Part shown: positions 43,500 to 53,583 of the stretch, piece by piece
Layout of the letters: every line of letters begins with the position of its first letter
How positions within the stretch are numbered: position 1 is the stretch's first letter
Assembly: GCA_918026815.1 (NCBI GenBank)
Contig: CAKJVC010000210.1
Span: 124,001-188,000 of the forward strand
Direction of reading: 5' to 3'
DNA from: Chalara sp. BL73
Lineage: Eukaryota; Ascomycota; Leotiomycetes; Helotiales
Length of the DNA stretch: 64,000 nt
Program-made: the position numbers and the translations under genes
The notes under the pieces: model-generated
Database searches by the model: none
Seen by the model: the letters and a program-made list of their open reading frames with translations, nothing else
What the model was told of the DNA's origin: nothing

Positions 43500-46400
43500 T
43501 CGAAATTGCTGCAAACAAATCCAGAGTATACCTCAAATACAGCAACTAGCAACAGAGTGAACCGGTGCTCCCTAACAGCAATGGCTGAAACACCTTAAGG
43601 TACCTCCAAGCTCGATTTCCTAGAAATTTGCCTACAAGCGCCCTCCCGGACAACTGGCCAAGCAGAGGCCCTCACTGTACGTTTGATCGAAATTCCTCTG
43701 TCTCAGAAGATGGGACAAGTTTATGATCGACATCAAGATATTATTGGACAAAGGTGCCACCGAGGAATTGTCGTTGCGAGACTCGCTTACATTACCCGAT
43801 TTCTCGAATTTATGGAGAACTTCGTCATGGTCCACTTTGAGGCCAATAGACGAGTCAACCTATTACAAAGCAACACAAAATATTCCAATGAGGATATCCC
43901 TTGGGACTTCTTTTTTTTAGAGTAGCTGGGCTCTCAAGGTGCCTTTCTACGTATTGTATCTCTCCATGCTTAGCTTTTATCATAGGTGTTTATCGTTTGT
44001 ATCTTCACCTAAGCTTTGTCGTCGCTGAACTTTTTACCCTAGGAGATAGAGCATTTTGAGACACAATTCTATTAACTTAGAAGAACTAGGGGGGTAGTAT
44101 ATAGTGCCCTGCGTCTGAATATAACTGTCGTTGTGTCATAACTACACTAAGCCCTGGCTTCTATTCCGCCTTGCTTTGTGTGAATTGCGGCCCGGGGAAC
44201 CCAGATGCTTTCCGAAGCAATAAAAGCAGCAGCCGAAGAGTGCTTTAGGCATCATGCGTTCCAGACTTCAGAGATTAGCCAAGAGTCATCTTGATCATGC
44301 TTGCAGTCATTTGCGGGTTAGCAGCTGTAACTATGGATAGCCTTGTGATCAATGGTCTTCTGCTCCCTGTTACAGCAAAGCACAGAGATGGCGATTCCTG
44401 GAACATCAAGTCCGTTACTGCCGGCCGGGGTAGTTCAAGCGTAGTAAAGACACCGTTAACTCTAGTGTCTGGAAATACAAGACACTCAGCAACTTTTGTG
44501 GAAGTGGCCAATGGCTCTTTTTAAGCCCAGATTTTCACGCGAATCAATTTCGACAGTGTTTCGCGAACAACAACGTATCTCGTTTGTGGATGGAGAGTGC
44601 AAAAGTAAGAACTAGGCCATTTCACAGTAGTTGAGGCATGGCGTCCTCACTACGATCATCTTCAAGTGAGAGATTTAATAGTATGGAATCGCCTCCTTTG
44701 CCATCAAAATTGAGGGAAGTTGGCTTTCCGCAAGGAGTCCCAACTGAGAGTATGCTGCGGACTATATCCGTTTGCTTGTTTGCTCATTTGATTGGGGTTC
44801 ATGGAATGTAGAGCACATGCTGACAAGATAACACATGAGCAATAGCAATACCCCCGGGCTCCCGGCTGAGCTGGGTCGTACTGATAGCGCCCACTGCTGG
44901 TAGTATTCGGTTTAACTGCTCCTACAGATAAGTTGTGGATTTAGAAGCACACGGTTCTACTGGTTCGGATGTAGTCGACTTTGTAAGACTGGACCACTGA
45001 GTCTATATCTACCCCGAAGCCTACATGTTTCAGCCAGTGTCAGAAATATTCACTCAGACCCGGTAGTCCAGAAACATATCAGCTCGAGTTCCAAATCCGA
45101 GATCTAAAAACAAAAAAGACCGAAGTGGATAGGGTTGCCTAAACTACTCCCAGTTCCATCATTGGATCGGATTATAGACGGCTTCAGGCTGCCTCAATTG
45201 CCGGTAATTCTGAAACGCCCCAACAAAAGGTCGATGAGTGCGTCGATTGGTGTGCTTCCTTTCAAAATCAGCGGTTCAATAGCGGCCAGTATTACGCGAG
45301 TAAACACTAAGACTTGGCAGCTGAAACTGTCATGTTGTGCCACCACACGAGACAGACCTGCAAAGGCCGATATCCAATTCTATTGGCCTTGCCTGATATT
45401 CGCTTCAGTCGGAGCGCCAATAGTGATCTCAACCCTTACAAAAACGCCTGCCGAAAGGTTCGTTGCAGGCTGACACTAATTCTTGACTAAGTAATCCTAC
45501 GTGGCAGTTACTTTTTTCTCCTTTTTGTATACTAGCAAGCGCTGACCGCCTAGTAGAAAACATCGGCTATGCTTTTTGTCGTGCTCGAGCGCCTTTTTAT
45601 TCTCGCTCGAATATTCGTCACCGTTTTTCTTGGGATCAGGGGTGCTATCATTCAAACCAACCTCGTCCCGCGTTGAACTTGGAGATGTTCCGCGTAGTGT
45701 TTGCTCACGACTACGTTACATTCCAATTTATGAGCCCGTAGTACTTCCACCGTAGTGGGAGGTAGTAGTGCTCCGGAATACGTAGTGAAGTGAATTCGAG
45801 ATTGTGCGTCTTATTCTCGTAATGCGTTTAAGGAAGCCTTAAAATGCTATTCCTCTACAATTGTCACTGCCTCTGCCATGGCGGAGGGACTGCGGCAGGT
45901 TTGTCAAAGTATAATGATGCTAACCACCAACGGGAGTCTATGCCTACCTGCGTTCGCGAGGGGGGTCGTTAGGCTCTCAGCAGATACGAGGTAGCTTCCA
46001 CCGCGTTCCAGGTCGTGGATCTTTGTCATCCCCGCAGTCTGTTTTGTGACTCTCATATCTGCCTCCGGATTGGAAGATGCCGTTCATGACCGTTCCTCTC
46101 CGCCCTCTCGTGCCCCCAAATATATAGGTTTGTCTAGCTGAGTTGTTAAGGCTGATTTTCACAAGTTGAACTGATCATCGGAAATACTTCAATCAATAAG
46201 GCATAATTGTTCTGCATGCCTTCAAGTATCTAGGTAGACTGCAGATGCAGGCTCCAAGGGTCCCGCCAGAAGGAAGCTGATAACTAACATGTTGTTGGTT
46301 CCGTAGGATACCTATCACGTAGCAAAAGGCGTAGTAGCTATTGACTACGCTCTTGCTGGTGTGATTATGGTTCCTTGATTGATTGTTCTACTAAGATTCT

Positions 46401-46767
46401 ACTCTACGGCTATGGAAGTGTGCGGGCATGCCCTGCATGTCACGTGCCGACATGGATGGTATACCGACACATGTTGATCCTAGATAAAATTATTACGTGT
46501 TTTGATTTTCTGTTGTTTAGCTTGTTCTGCGTACTAGCCAATCAACCGAGCAAATGACTCTTCGTCTCTTTGCCCAACCAATTCCCACTCACTGCCGGCG
46601 TATGCCCTGCGAACCCTTGTCATCTGCATTCATTGAGAGAAGTTACATTCTCGTAGTGCGAGGCTCTGAGGCTCTAGAGTGTCAACTCCTAGCACGCAGG
46701 ATTAAGTGGTCACCGAAGACGTCATTTTATGGATAGTTTAGGTATTTGAAAGTTAAGTAGACTCAGC
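43500..46767. other. Long gene-poor region
   Basis: About 3.3 kb without a supportable gene. Short frames at 43632-43925, 44275-44524 and 45135-45473 lack motifs. On the minus strand at 45130-45430 a protein-like reading (SAFAGLSRVVAQHD, VILAAIEPLILKGS) is interrupted by TAG and TGA and may be an old gene relic of unknown type. A palindromic patch (AGTACTTCCACCGTAGTGGG) lies near 45740. Confidence 0.35.
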
Positions 46768-47795
46768 TCAAACTATACTATCTGTAACAGCGTCAACTGT
46801 CATATCCGTCATTTCAATTGCAGAATCCCTCCGACTTTCCCAGTAATTCTTCCACAGCGCGCCTGTAAGCGTAACAATTATATACAAGGGCGGCACAGCC
46901 TGCCCGATCGACCACTCTGTTTCTGATTCCGTAAATATATTCTCTATTGCGCTATAATCTAAGAAGGAAAAAAATCCAACCAAAATAATGAGAATGGGAC
47001 TCAAAGACCCCAAAACAAAAATCCAGACATGACGGAATCTGCATGAACAAATAATAGAGTATGGGATAAAATGGATCCAAACAACTAAGAGGCCAAAAGC
47101 GACAGAGATCCAGCAATTTTGGGTCTTGAAACGGCTATCATAGCATTCAGGATAGGAATCGAGAGTTCTGTTGATTTTAACGAGATAGAATCCTCCAGTG
47201 ATGATGAATAAATTGATAAAGGGGTAGTGGACTAGGTATCCCATCCACACCGTAATGTGGCTCCACAGAGGTCGGGCTTTAGGTTGGATAGTATTTTGCA
47301 TAGGTCGTAGAGTTTGCGCTTTGTTCATTCCATGTTGTGTCACTACCATGGTAATCGTATGGCAAACGTTCTTCGATAGTGCGCAGAACATTGATATATC
47401 TAGCAAGAAGCGTAAATGAAAGAAGTCGACATCGCCGATATTTGTCAAGGTTACCAAGAGATACACAATTGCAATGGCAAGTTTATATGTATTCGCTTCG
47501 TTCAGGGCGCCGGAGATGATGAGAACTAATGGCGAAGGGACGAAAGTCCTCTCTTTCATCTTGTGGATTGCCTTGCAGACACCGAGATATAGTAGGAAGA
47601 GAATGTCAATCAGTGGAAGAGTTGCGAAAGTGATACGAATCTGTGAATCCCGTAAGTAATTGTAATTATAGATGCCACGATAAATGGACTATGAGCTTTA
47701 GAAATACTTACCAATAAGCCGCTGATATCAGAATTAGCAGTAATTACGCATACTGAACTTAAGTTGTTCATTAACCAATCTGACATCCAATTCAT
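46768..47795 (-). CDS. Fungal multi-pass membrane protein of unknown function
   Basis: A 318-residue protein with about seven hydrophobic segments. Exons are 47712-47795 and 46768-47640. The 71-base intron (GTAAGT..ATTCACAG) joins SDISGLL to IRITFATLPLIDILFLLYLG, completing the first membrane segment. The N-terminal start MNWMSDWLMNNLSSVCVI resembles a group of orphan ascomycete membrane proteins that begin with a short cytosolic Trp-rich helix. Further segments include LAIAIVYLLVTLTN, ALSKNVCHTITMVV, FINLFIITGGFYL, WISVAFGLLVVWIHFIPY, IFVLGSLSPILIILVGFFSF and PPLYIIVTLTGALW. The C-terminus is short, with Asp/Thr (EMTDMTVDAVTDS). No transporter signature is visible. It lies 0.8 kb from the MITE. 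Codon use is AT-richer than in the core genes. Confidence 0.75.
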
Positions 47796-48555
47796 CTTGA
47801 TAAGGAGTTCAGAAGATGAAAATGAAGATATAGAAAAAAAGATTGCTGAATCTACGGGTGTTTCATGGTAATTATCCACTGGGTTACGCCTTTCTCTTTT
47901 TAGAAAACTCAAATTTAGATACTGCAGAAGGAAGATGAACTAGGATTCTGCCCTTTGACGAATTGTAGTTTCAAACTCTAAAAGGTTAGTAATGGTGCAC
48001 TCCAGGCATTGTTTCCGTTGGGTTAAATTTTATATCTGCCTTGTTTCCATCGTGCTGATATCAGCACGCCCATCTAAACCGCACTCTTTGGCTTCTAGAG
48101 CATCATATGAACTTGCTCTTAATGTATTCGAGACATCCCTCCTTCACCTCGGCCCGAGCTTATACGGAGGACCGGCGTGTCGATGATGGCCAACTGCTGC
48201 CGGATCGAACCGCATGTACCTTCGGATTCCTATATCTCCTCCCTCCTCTCCCTTATTCTAGCACCAATCCTCCTCTTTGGTGCCACCATATCTCTCCATG
48301 GTGTCCCAAGAAAGGTAGTTTTATTAGGGGTGTTATGTTCTGGATAGTTTTGTTCGCGGCGTAATGCGTTTTACAGCAATTAAGTTGAAAATGATGGGGG
48401 ATTCTCGCCTCGCAAGGATGTTGGTTATGTTGTACGGCTTACACTTTTTTATTTTGTAAACAAGTAAATATAAAATTGCTTTATGACTAATTATTGCTAC
48501 GTACCATGTTTTTATTATATGCTACAGTTTTATAGCTGCATAATAAACAAATAAA
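47796..48555. other. Intergenic region before the MITE
   Basis: No supportable gene. A self-complementary GTGCTGATATCAGCAC lies at 48051-48066, able to form a perfect 8-base-pair hairpin or bind a symmetric protein. It becomes very AT-rich from 48430. Confidence 0.45.
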
Positions 48556-48660
48556 TATAACGTAGTTCATAAGCGACCCGATAACACAAGTGACCCGATA
48601 GTTTTTTTTACATACAAAAAACGTCTGTGCACAACTACGTATTTCTTTTAATTGTTTATA
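48556..48660 (+). repeat. Left terminal inverted repeat of the MITE
   Basis: Perfect 105-base match to the reverse complement of 48891-48995. Contains AAGCGACCCGATA at 48571 and AAGTGACCCGATA at 48588 approximately, plus a GTGCAC palindrome. Confidence 0.92.
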
Positions 48661-48890
48661 AAAAAATTTATAATTTAAAATATAGCTTTTCAACTTTACA
48701 TATAAACGGTTTTTTGAATTTCAAACTTATACCATTTATAATTATAAAAATAATTAGCAAAATATAAAATACAAGGATTATTTAGCCCCCAAGTTTTATA
48801 TTTTAATAACTATAAATAAAATCGCCGTAAAACTGTAACATATATTTATATATAACACAAATAAGTTATTTTTTAAATTATAAAACTTTT

Positions 48891-48995
48891 TATAAACAAT
48901 TAAAAGAAATACGTAGTTGTGCACAGACGTTTTTTGTATGTAAAAAAAACTATCGGGTCACTTGTGTTATCGGGTCGCTTATGAACTACGTTATA
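48891..48995 (-). repeat. Right terminal inverted repeat of the MITE
   Basis: Reverse complement of the left arm over 105 bases with no mismatch, implying recent transposition or conversion between the arms. Confidence 0.92.
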
Positions 48996-50675
48996 AGTAA
49001 AGTTTGTTTATGTTTTTGGCACAGCAACTGCCGGGATATTTAGAAATGCAGCTTACAATTTCAAAAGTTTTGCTTTTCCGCCCTTTAGTTATTGTACAAC
49101 GAGTAACTGTTTATCTATAAAAGTCAATACAAAAATAGTAGCTAAAGTATACTTCTTTATTTGATTGTGTAGTTAAGCTAGTCGAGCTTGAAATGAAGAA
49201 GTCATTGCATTTTTTGCTTAATTTACTACTATGCAAACCTTTTGTGTTGCACTTGCTTGAGAATCAGGTTTGGGAATTCTATATATGGTAACACTTTGCT
49301 CCACCAAATTTGTGATCCTATAGGTTAGGTTTTCATTGCCTCGGAAAGCGGGGTTGGCAACACGCACAATCTTCTTACTACGAATCGCCTGGCTGCGCAC
49401 TAAATATATGTTCCCGCGCAGGCATAATCACCTTGCAGTCTAACGCCGACGCTTCTCTACCCCAAGCAATCCGCGTTTTATAGTATACATATTTTTGGCC
49501 CGCCTAATCTGCCTCCAGGTCAAGGGCTGCGTACATGCCATTCCACTATAAGTAGTTTCTTTATAAATATGGGACCTCAATAAAGCCTGTTTTGTTGTTT
49601 TACAAACCTTTTTTAGCAACATGATAAAACTACGAAACGCTTCACGATGCTCTCATATATCTTTATTACCACCGGATCTGTTGTCTCGAGTCATCAACTG
49701 TTAAACAGAACGTCTATAAGTGATAATATCGCAGAATATATTGTAGAATAGGGCATAAAAATCCGATCGTAGAGCTAATAGAGTCAACTATCTAGAAGGA
49801 TCAGAATAAGTTCTCACGTCAAAAGTTGACTAAGTCAATTCGACCAATGGGCTTCGCCGTTTCACATCCACCGACCCTTAGCTAATAAAGTGATACGATC
49901 AAACATCAAAATTGGATGATTGTAATTTGTTTTCCTACAAGCAACACCTTCTCGAGGAGAGTTCCATCACCACAGACTCATCACCAGCGATCACAAAATA
50001 TTAATTCATCTTCTCCAAACCTTTCAAAAGGTAACCAGCAGGGTGCCTACTCCGTCCTCTGTGGGGCGGAAACAGACACCGATATTTACACACTCTACAT
50101 CTCGCATACCAACAACTTTACCACAAATTACAGTTATATTTTATTCCAAAATGGTAGCTTAGAACTCCTACAAGCCTGAAACGCTTTCACAAAAAGAAGG
50201 ACATATATTTAATTGTAGAAGTGGGATAAATCGCATTTCTTCACCTAAACGAGGGGTCCGTCCAAGAATGATTAGATGCCAAGCTGAAGGATTGCTGTGC
50301 CACATCTTGGTTGTAAAACGCCAGGTAATCAACCCCACAAGATCTCAAGACGACACTTCAACATCAAAATCAATCGAATTCTTACCTGGAGAATCTATAT
50401 ACGTGAAATCCCCTCCACTAACTAGTACCTATATATATTGCTGCATATTCCCATATCATTCTCACGGCTTTAGACGGCCAGGCAGGATACAAGTTTGCTA
50501 TACGATTCTAGGATGAGATGACCTCAGAGACAGTGTACTGATCGGAAAGCAAGTCTGCTATATTTTGAGGTATCTTTGATTGAAAGAATAGAAGGTATTT
50601 GTTTGTTTGGCTCTCGGTTTCGGGTACGGCTAATCGATCTAGTCCTCCCCCAGCAAGAGCTTCCATACCGACAAA
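48996..50675. other. Intergenic region after the MITE
   Basis: About 1.7 kb, AT-rich at first. No supportable gene. Open frames at 49916-50179 and 50268-50516 have no motif. The last 300 bases should contain the promoter of the next membrane protein. Confidence 0.4.
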
Positions 50676-51794
50676 ATGATCTACCATCTCAGCCCAATGA
50701 TCATCTTATTCTTCCTATTTTTCGTTTCAATTGCAGCAGCAAAGCCAGCAACAAACCAATTTCAGCATTGGTACCGGGAGTTTGGTTTCATCTTTGAGCA
50801 TATCCGAATCAACAATTGCACATCTGAATATGAAGCTTACCTGTCTGGACAGCTCAACAGCAGCTATATCGATTGGTACTCTGGCGCGGAAGCCACTAAT
50901 GGCCTTGCACAGCCAGTCGTTAATTGTATCCTGGGATATACTTCCGAATTTATTAAAAGTAACATGAACAGCGCTGGCGTGCTGCTTGGTCTCATGCCCA
51001 CCATCCTGGCAGCCGTTGGTTCCAGCGCAGATGAGACATCCATGTTGTCAGTTATTTCAAGACGACCTCTATTGGCTCTGCTTCTTGCCACTGGATCCCC
51101 AGCTGTATTCCCCAGGCGCTCTTTCGAGCACCGGGACCCAATTGGAATCTTACGTGAACGTGAAGGGCGCCGTCATCCGCCTGTGTTGTCCGGCTTTACA
51201 CGGGCCCTGATCATGGTGATAGAGTACTTCTTTACTCTTGCCGCAATTGCAAATGTGGTCACTATTTCCTGGGAGCTTGGCCGGCAAGTTATTTGTACCT
51301 TTGCGCCACAAGTCACATACATTCCGCTACTGTGGGCCGTTTTGAACATCGGAATTCACATCTCGCAGGCAATTGCTCTGCAGTTGCGGACTACAGTCTC
51401 TTCCCCGCGAAAAAGTTACTCGATCGTTTCTCTCATCAAGATTCAATTCACATCTCTCGATCACCAACGCCCCATGCATATCACCGTCCATCCAGAAACA
51501 TACGCCTATATCTTCTTCTCTTGGCTCACACCACTCTTTACAGTTCTACATGGGCTCTTTGGAACGCTTGCCTTTTCTAGCATGCTCTTCATCTCGGTTC
51601 GCGATAGCTTGTATGTTATATCACGGTACATGTTTTCGGTTATTATATGTCGCGTGATACTCATGTATGAGCTTGCCTTGTTGCGGGACTGTTATAACTC
51701 GAAGCTAGCAGAACCAGAGCCGGAGTTGGAAATTCCTCCCAGTAGGAAAATTTTAAAACAAGAGACTGTACTATCCAGCCAGAGAGCATTCTGA
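50676..51794 (+). CDS. Fungal membrane protein of unknown function with signal peptide and N-terminal extracellular domain
   Basis: A single-exon protein of 372 residues. A hydrophobic leader (residues about 5-22, SPMIILFFLFFVSIAAA) is followed by a roughly 70-residue lumenal or extracellular region. It has cysteines and possible N-glycosylation sites (NNCTSEYEAYLSG, NSSYIDWYSG, PVVNCILGYTSEF). Then a hydrophobic hairpin appears (SAGVLLGLMPTILAAVGSS, RRPLLALLLATGSPAVFP) and a basic cytosolic loop (REREGRRHPP). Four more membrane segments follow (ALIMVIEYFFTLAAIANVV, YIPLLWAVLNIGIHISQAIAL, YIFFSWLTPLFTVLHGLFGTLAF, SVIICRVILMYELALL) before an acidic-basic tail. The NNCT..AYL / DWxSG / PVxxCI pattern recurs in orphan ascomycete proteins I recognise only as a family without known function. 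The ATG at 50676 immediately precedes the leader peptide. Confidence 0.8.
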   Translation: MIYHLSPMIILFFLFFVSIAAAKPATNQFQHWYREFGFIFEHIRINNCTSEYEAYLSGQLNSSYIDWYSGAEATNGLAQPVVNCILGYTSEFIKSNMNSAGVLLGLMPTILAAVGSSADETSMLSVISRRPLLALLLATGSPAVFPRRSFEHRDPIGILREREGRRHPPVLSGFTRALIMVIEYFFTLAAIANVVTISWELGRQVICTFAPQVTYIPLLWAVLNIGIHISQAIALQLRTTVSSPRKSYSIVSLIKIQFTSLDHQRPMHITVHPETYAYIFFSWLTPLFTVLHGLFGTLAFSSMLFISVRDSLYVISRYMFSVIICRVILMYELALLRDCYNSKLAEPEPELEIPPSRKILKQETVLSSQRAF

Positions 51795-52336
51795 GCAGAT
51801 GAGGCGTACCTTGTCGCTTTCAAATCTGCGAATATATAGGCCTGGCGCATCTGTTCCTTCGAGGGCAGCTCGTTGAAAGACACACTTACAACAGCTATTG
51901 GAGGATAGCTAGCCCTAAAAAACACTTGGAATGCCAGCCAAGTGGCTCCATGCACTTGAAGCACCGGCGATTCATATCGCAGTTACGCACATTGGCAAAG
52001 GCGGGGTTCTCCACTTCTACAACCACGAAATGAGTGTCGAGTGTGATTTGCAATAATTTTGGGCAAGCCAGAGAGGGAGATAGATTCTGCCATGCTTTTT
52101 GCTTGAAATACATGAGTAGGAAGAATTTCGTCATATCAGGTTCATAATAGGTTATCATTAGGAGTGCAATACTAGACATCTGTGATGACAAATTGGGACT
52201 TTATCAGAGCACACTACAGTGTATAGTAAATTAACTTCTCGTTTTGGCTAACACCAGCAGAAATCAGCGTTGTGCAATTGAGTGTTCCTACCATTCACAT
52301 TCCCCACTTCAAGCCACTAAGATTTCATCTCTCTAG
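51795..52336. other. Intergenic region, possible relic on minus strand
   Basis: A minus-strand frame at 51895-52191 includes CPKLLQITLDTHFVVVEVENPAFANVRNC, which reads like protein, but I can find neither start, splice partner nor family. It may be a relic exon. No gene called. Confidence 0.3.
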
Positions 52337-53583
52337 CTACCAATTCAACCTGGACACAACCACACCAATCACGGCTGTCACTATCCTCAACAACACCACT
52401 TCTGCCCTGCCAGTTACGTGAGTTCCGGCTGATGTCTCATAAAGTACTTTTGGCGTTCCAAGGACTTCTACGTCTCTCTCTTCAATGCTACAGATCACCT
52501 TGCACGGTGGGCCGTTCCATTGTTCGTAAGTCTCGGTTTGCCATGATGTTCCCCAAGGCTGAGGCTGAATATCAACTCCTTGGATAATTTTCCTTTTCTC
52601 CAAACCACTGGCCTCATCTGGTCCACTGGTGTTAAATGCCACTTCAATCCATTGAATTTGGAAGAACGCTTGTTCGTACGGATCCATCTTGCCTGACCAT
52701 GCACCCCCATTGGACCAGATATTTACATTGAGCCGAGATGGTGACTTGGGGACATCACGTTGAAATAGCTTAACTTGCTCCCCGCCGAGCCACCATCGAG
52801 ATGATAACTGATCCCAATCCATCCGGTATACGCGCCAATCAGACATTGAGCCTTGGGGGAAGGAATAGTTGAAAGCCTCAACACCACTACCTTGGTTGGT
52901 CAAGTGAACTATATTTCGCGGGCCTTGAGTGAGAAATTCGAAGTCTATTTTGCTAACAACATTGTCCTTCTCTCTGTACGTGAATAACCCCGCACAGGCC
53001 CCGGAGCTCCCAATAACGCGTGCCTTGAAACGTATGCTCAGATATCGGAAGTTCGCTTGCTTGGATACAATTTCGGCAGCTGACTGGAAGGCTGGTTGGC
53101 GCGCAGTGCGAAGAGTTACGAAGGTATTGACGTCAGATGGGCTATGGCTATAGCGTTCTGTCTCATGTCAGAGAATGTCGAGGCCATGCAGAGAGGATCC
53201 CTACCGATATACAAGTTGTTTTGAGAATTAATCATGAGGATGTCATCTTTGGTGGCAGAGTTGTTCCAATTCTGAACAGTCCAGTCTAAGGCGAATGCAT
53301 CAGAGTTAAAATAATCTGAAGTTAAGCCTGCATTTGCAGTTCCCAACTCGCCATTCAAAATGTCAGGGGTAGAGAGAGCCTCATTTGTCGAGATGTTGCG
53401 AAAGTCCCAGAACTTATAGTAGTTCCAAAAGTTGAAGCTAGAAGAATTGGAGATCTCCGTTCGAAAGCATGTACAGTCCGACGAATTCAGCTTAGGGAGA
53501 TCGACCTTCGATGCACTTGAAGCTGCGGAGAGTACGACCGCTCTAAACAGAAAGATGGTAGCAAGGATGAAGATATTTCCCAT
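52337..53583 (-). CDS. Secreted GH16-like (concanavalin A fold) protein lacking the catalytic nucleophile
   Basis: A 399-residue protein from exons 53205-53583 and 52337-53157. The 47-base intron (GTAGGG, branch CTGAC, acceptor GACAG) joins NNLYI to ERYSHSPSDVNTFVTLRT in phase 1. It has a signal peptide (residues 1-20). Jelly-roll text follows the fungal GH16-like group: YYKFWDFRNIS, FRYLSIRFKARV, IVHLTNQG, WRVYRMDWDQLSSRWWLGGEQV, NVNIWSNGGAWSGKM and QIQWIEVAFN. The catalytic signature, normally E-x-D-x-E, reads K-I-D-F-E (Lys196, Asp198, Glu200), so the nucleophile is Lys. The C-terminal hydrophobic tail after a Gly/Thr-rich stretch (LRIVTAVIGVVVS) suggests a GPI anchor. Likely a cell-wall-associated, non-catalytic or altered carbohydrate-binding protein. 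Confidence 0.85.

Larger units (their letters stand above)
48556..48995. mobile_element. MITE (Tc1/mariner-like ends), 440 bp with 105-bp perfect terminal inverted repeats
   Basis: Bases 48556-48660 are repeated without mismatch as the reverse complement at 48891-48995, and similarity continues imperfectly inward. The outer end reads TATAACGTAGTTCATAAGCG; the flanking TA at each end is compatible with a TA target-site duplication. The core (48661-48890) is extremely AT-rich and has no coding capacity. Within each arm the motif AAGYGACCCGATA occurs twice, 20 bases apart, like paired transposase-binding sites. Each arm also begins with ACGTAGTT and contains AACTACGT near base 75, so an arm can fold on itself. 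Non-autonomous; a transposase source is not in this window. Confidence 0.9.

Noticed and set aside
45135..45473. Plus-strand open frame of 112 codons
   Set aside because: No motif; the opposite strand looks slightly more protein-like but is broken by stops, so neither is called.
48556..48995. CRISPR-like or regulatory palindrome array
   Set aside because: The repeats are two inverted 105-base arms with TA flanks, the structure of a MITE rather than spaced direct repeats.
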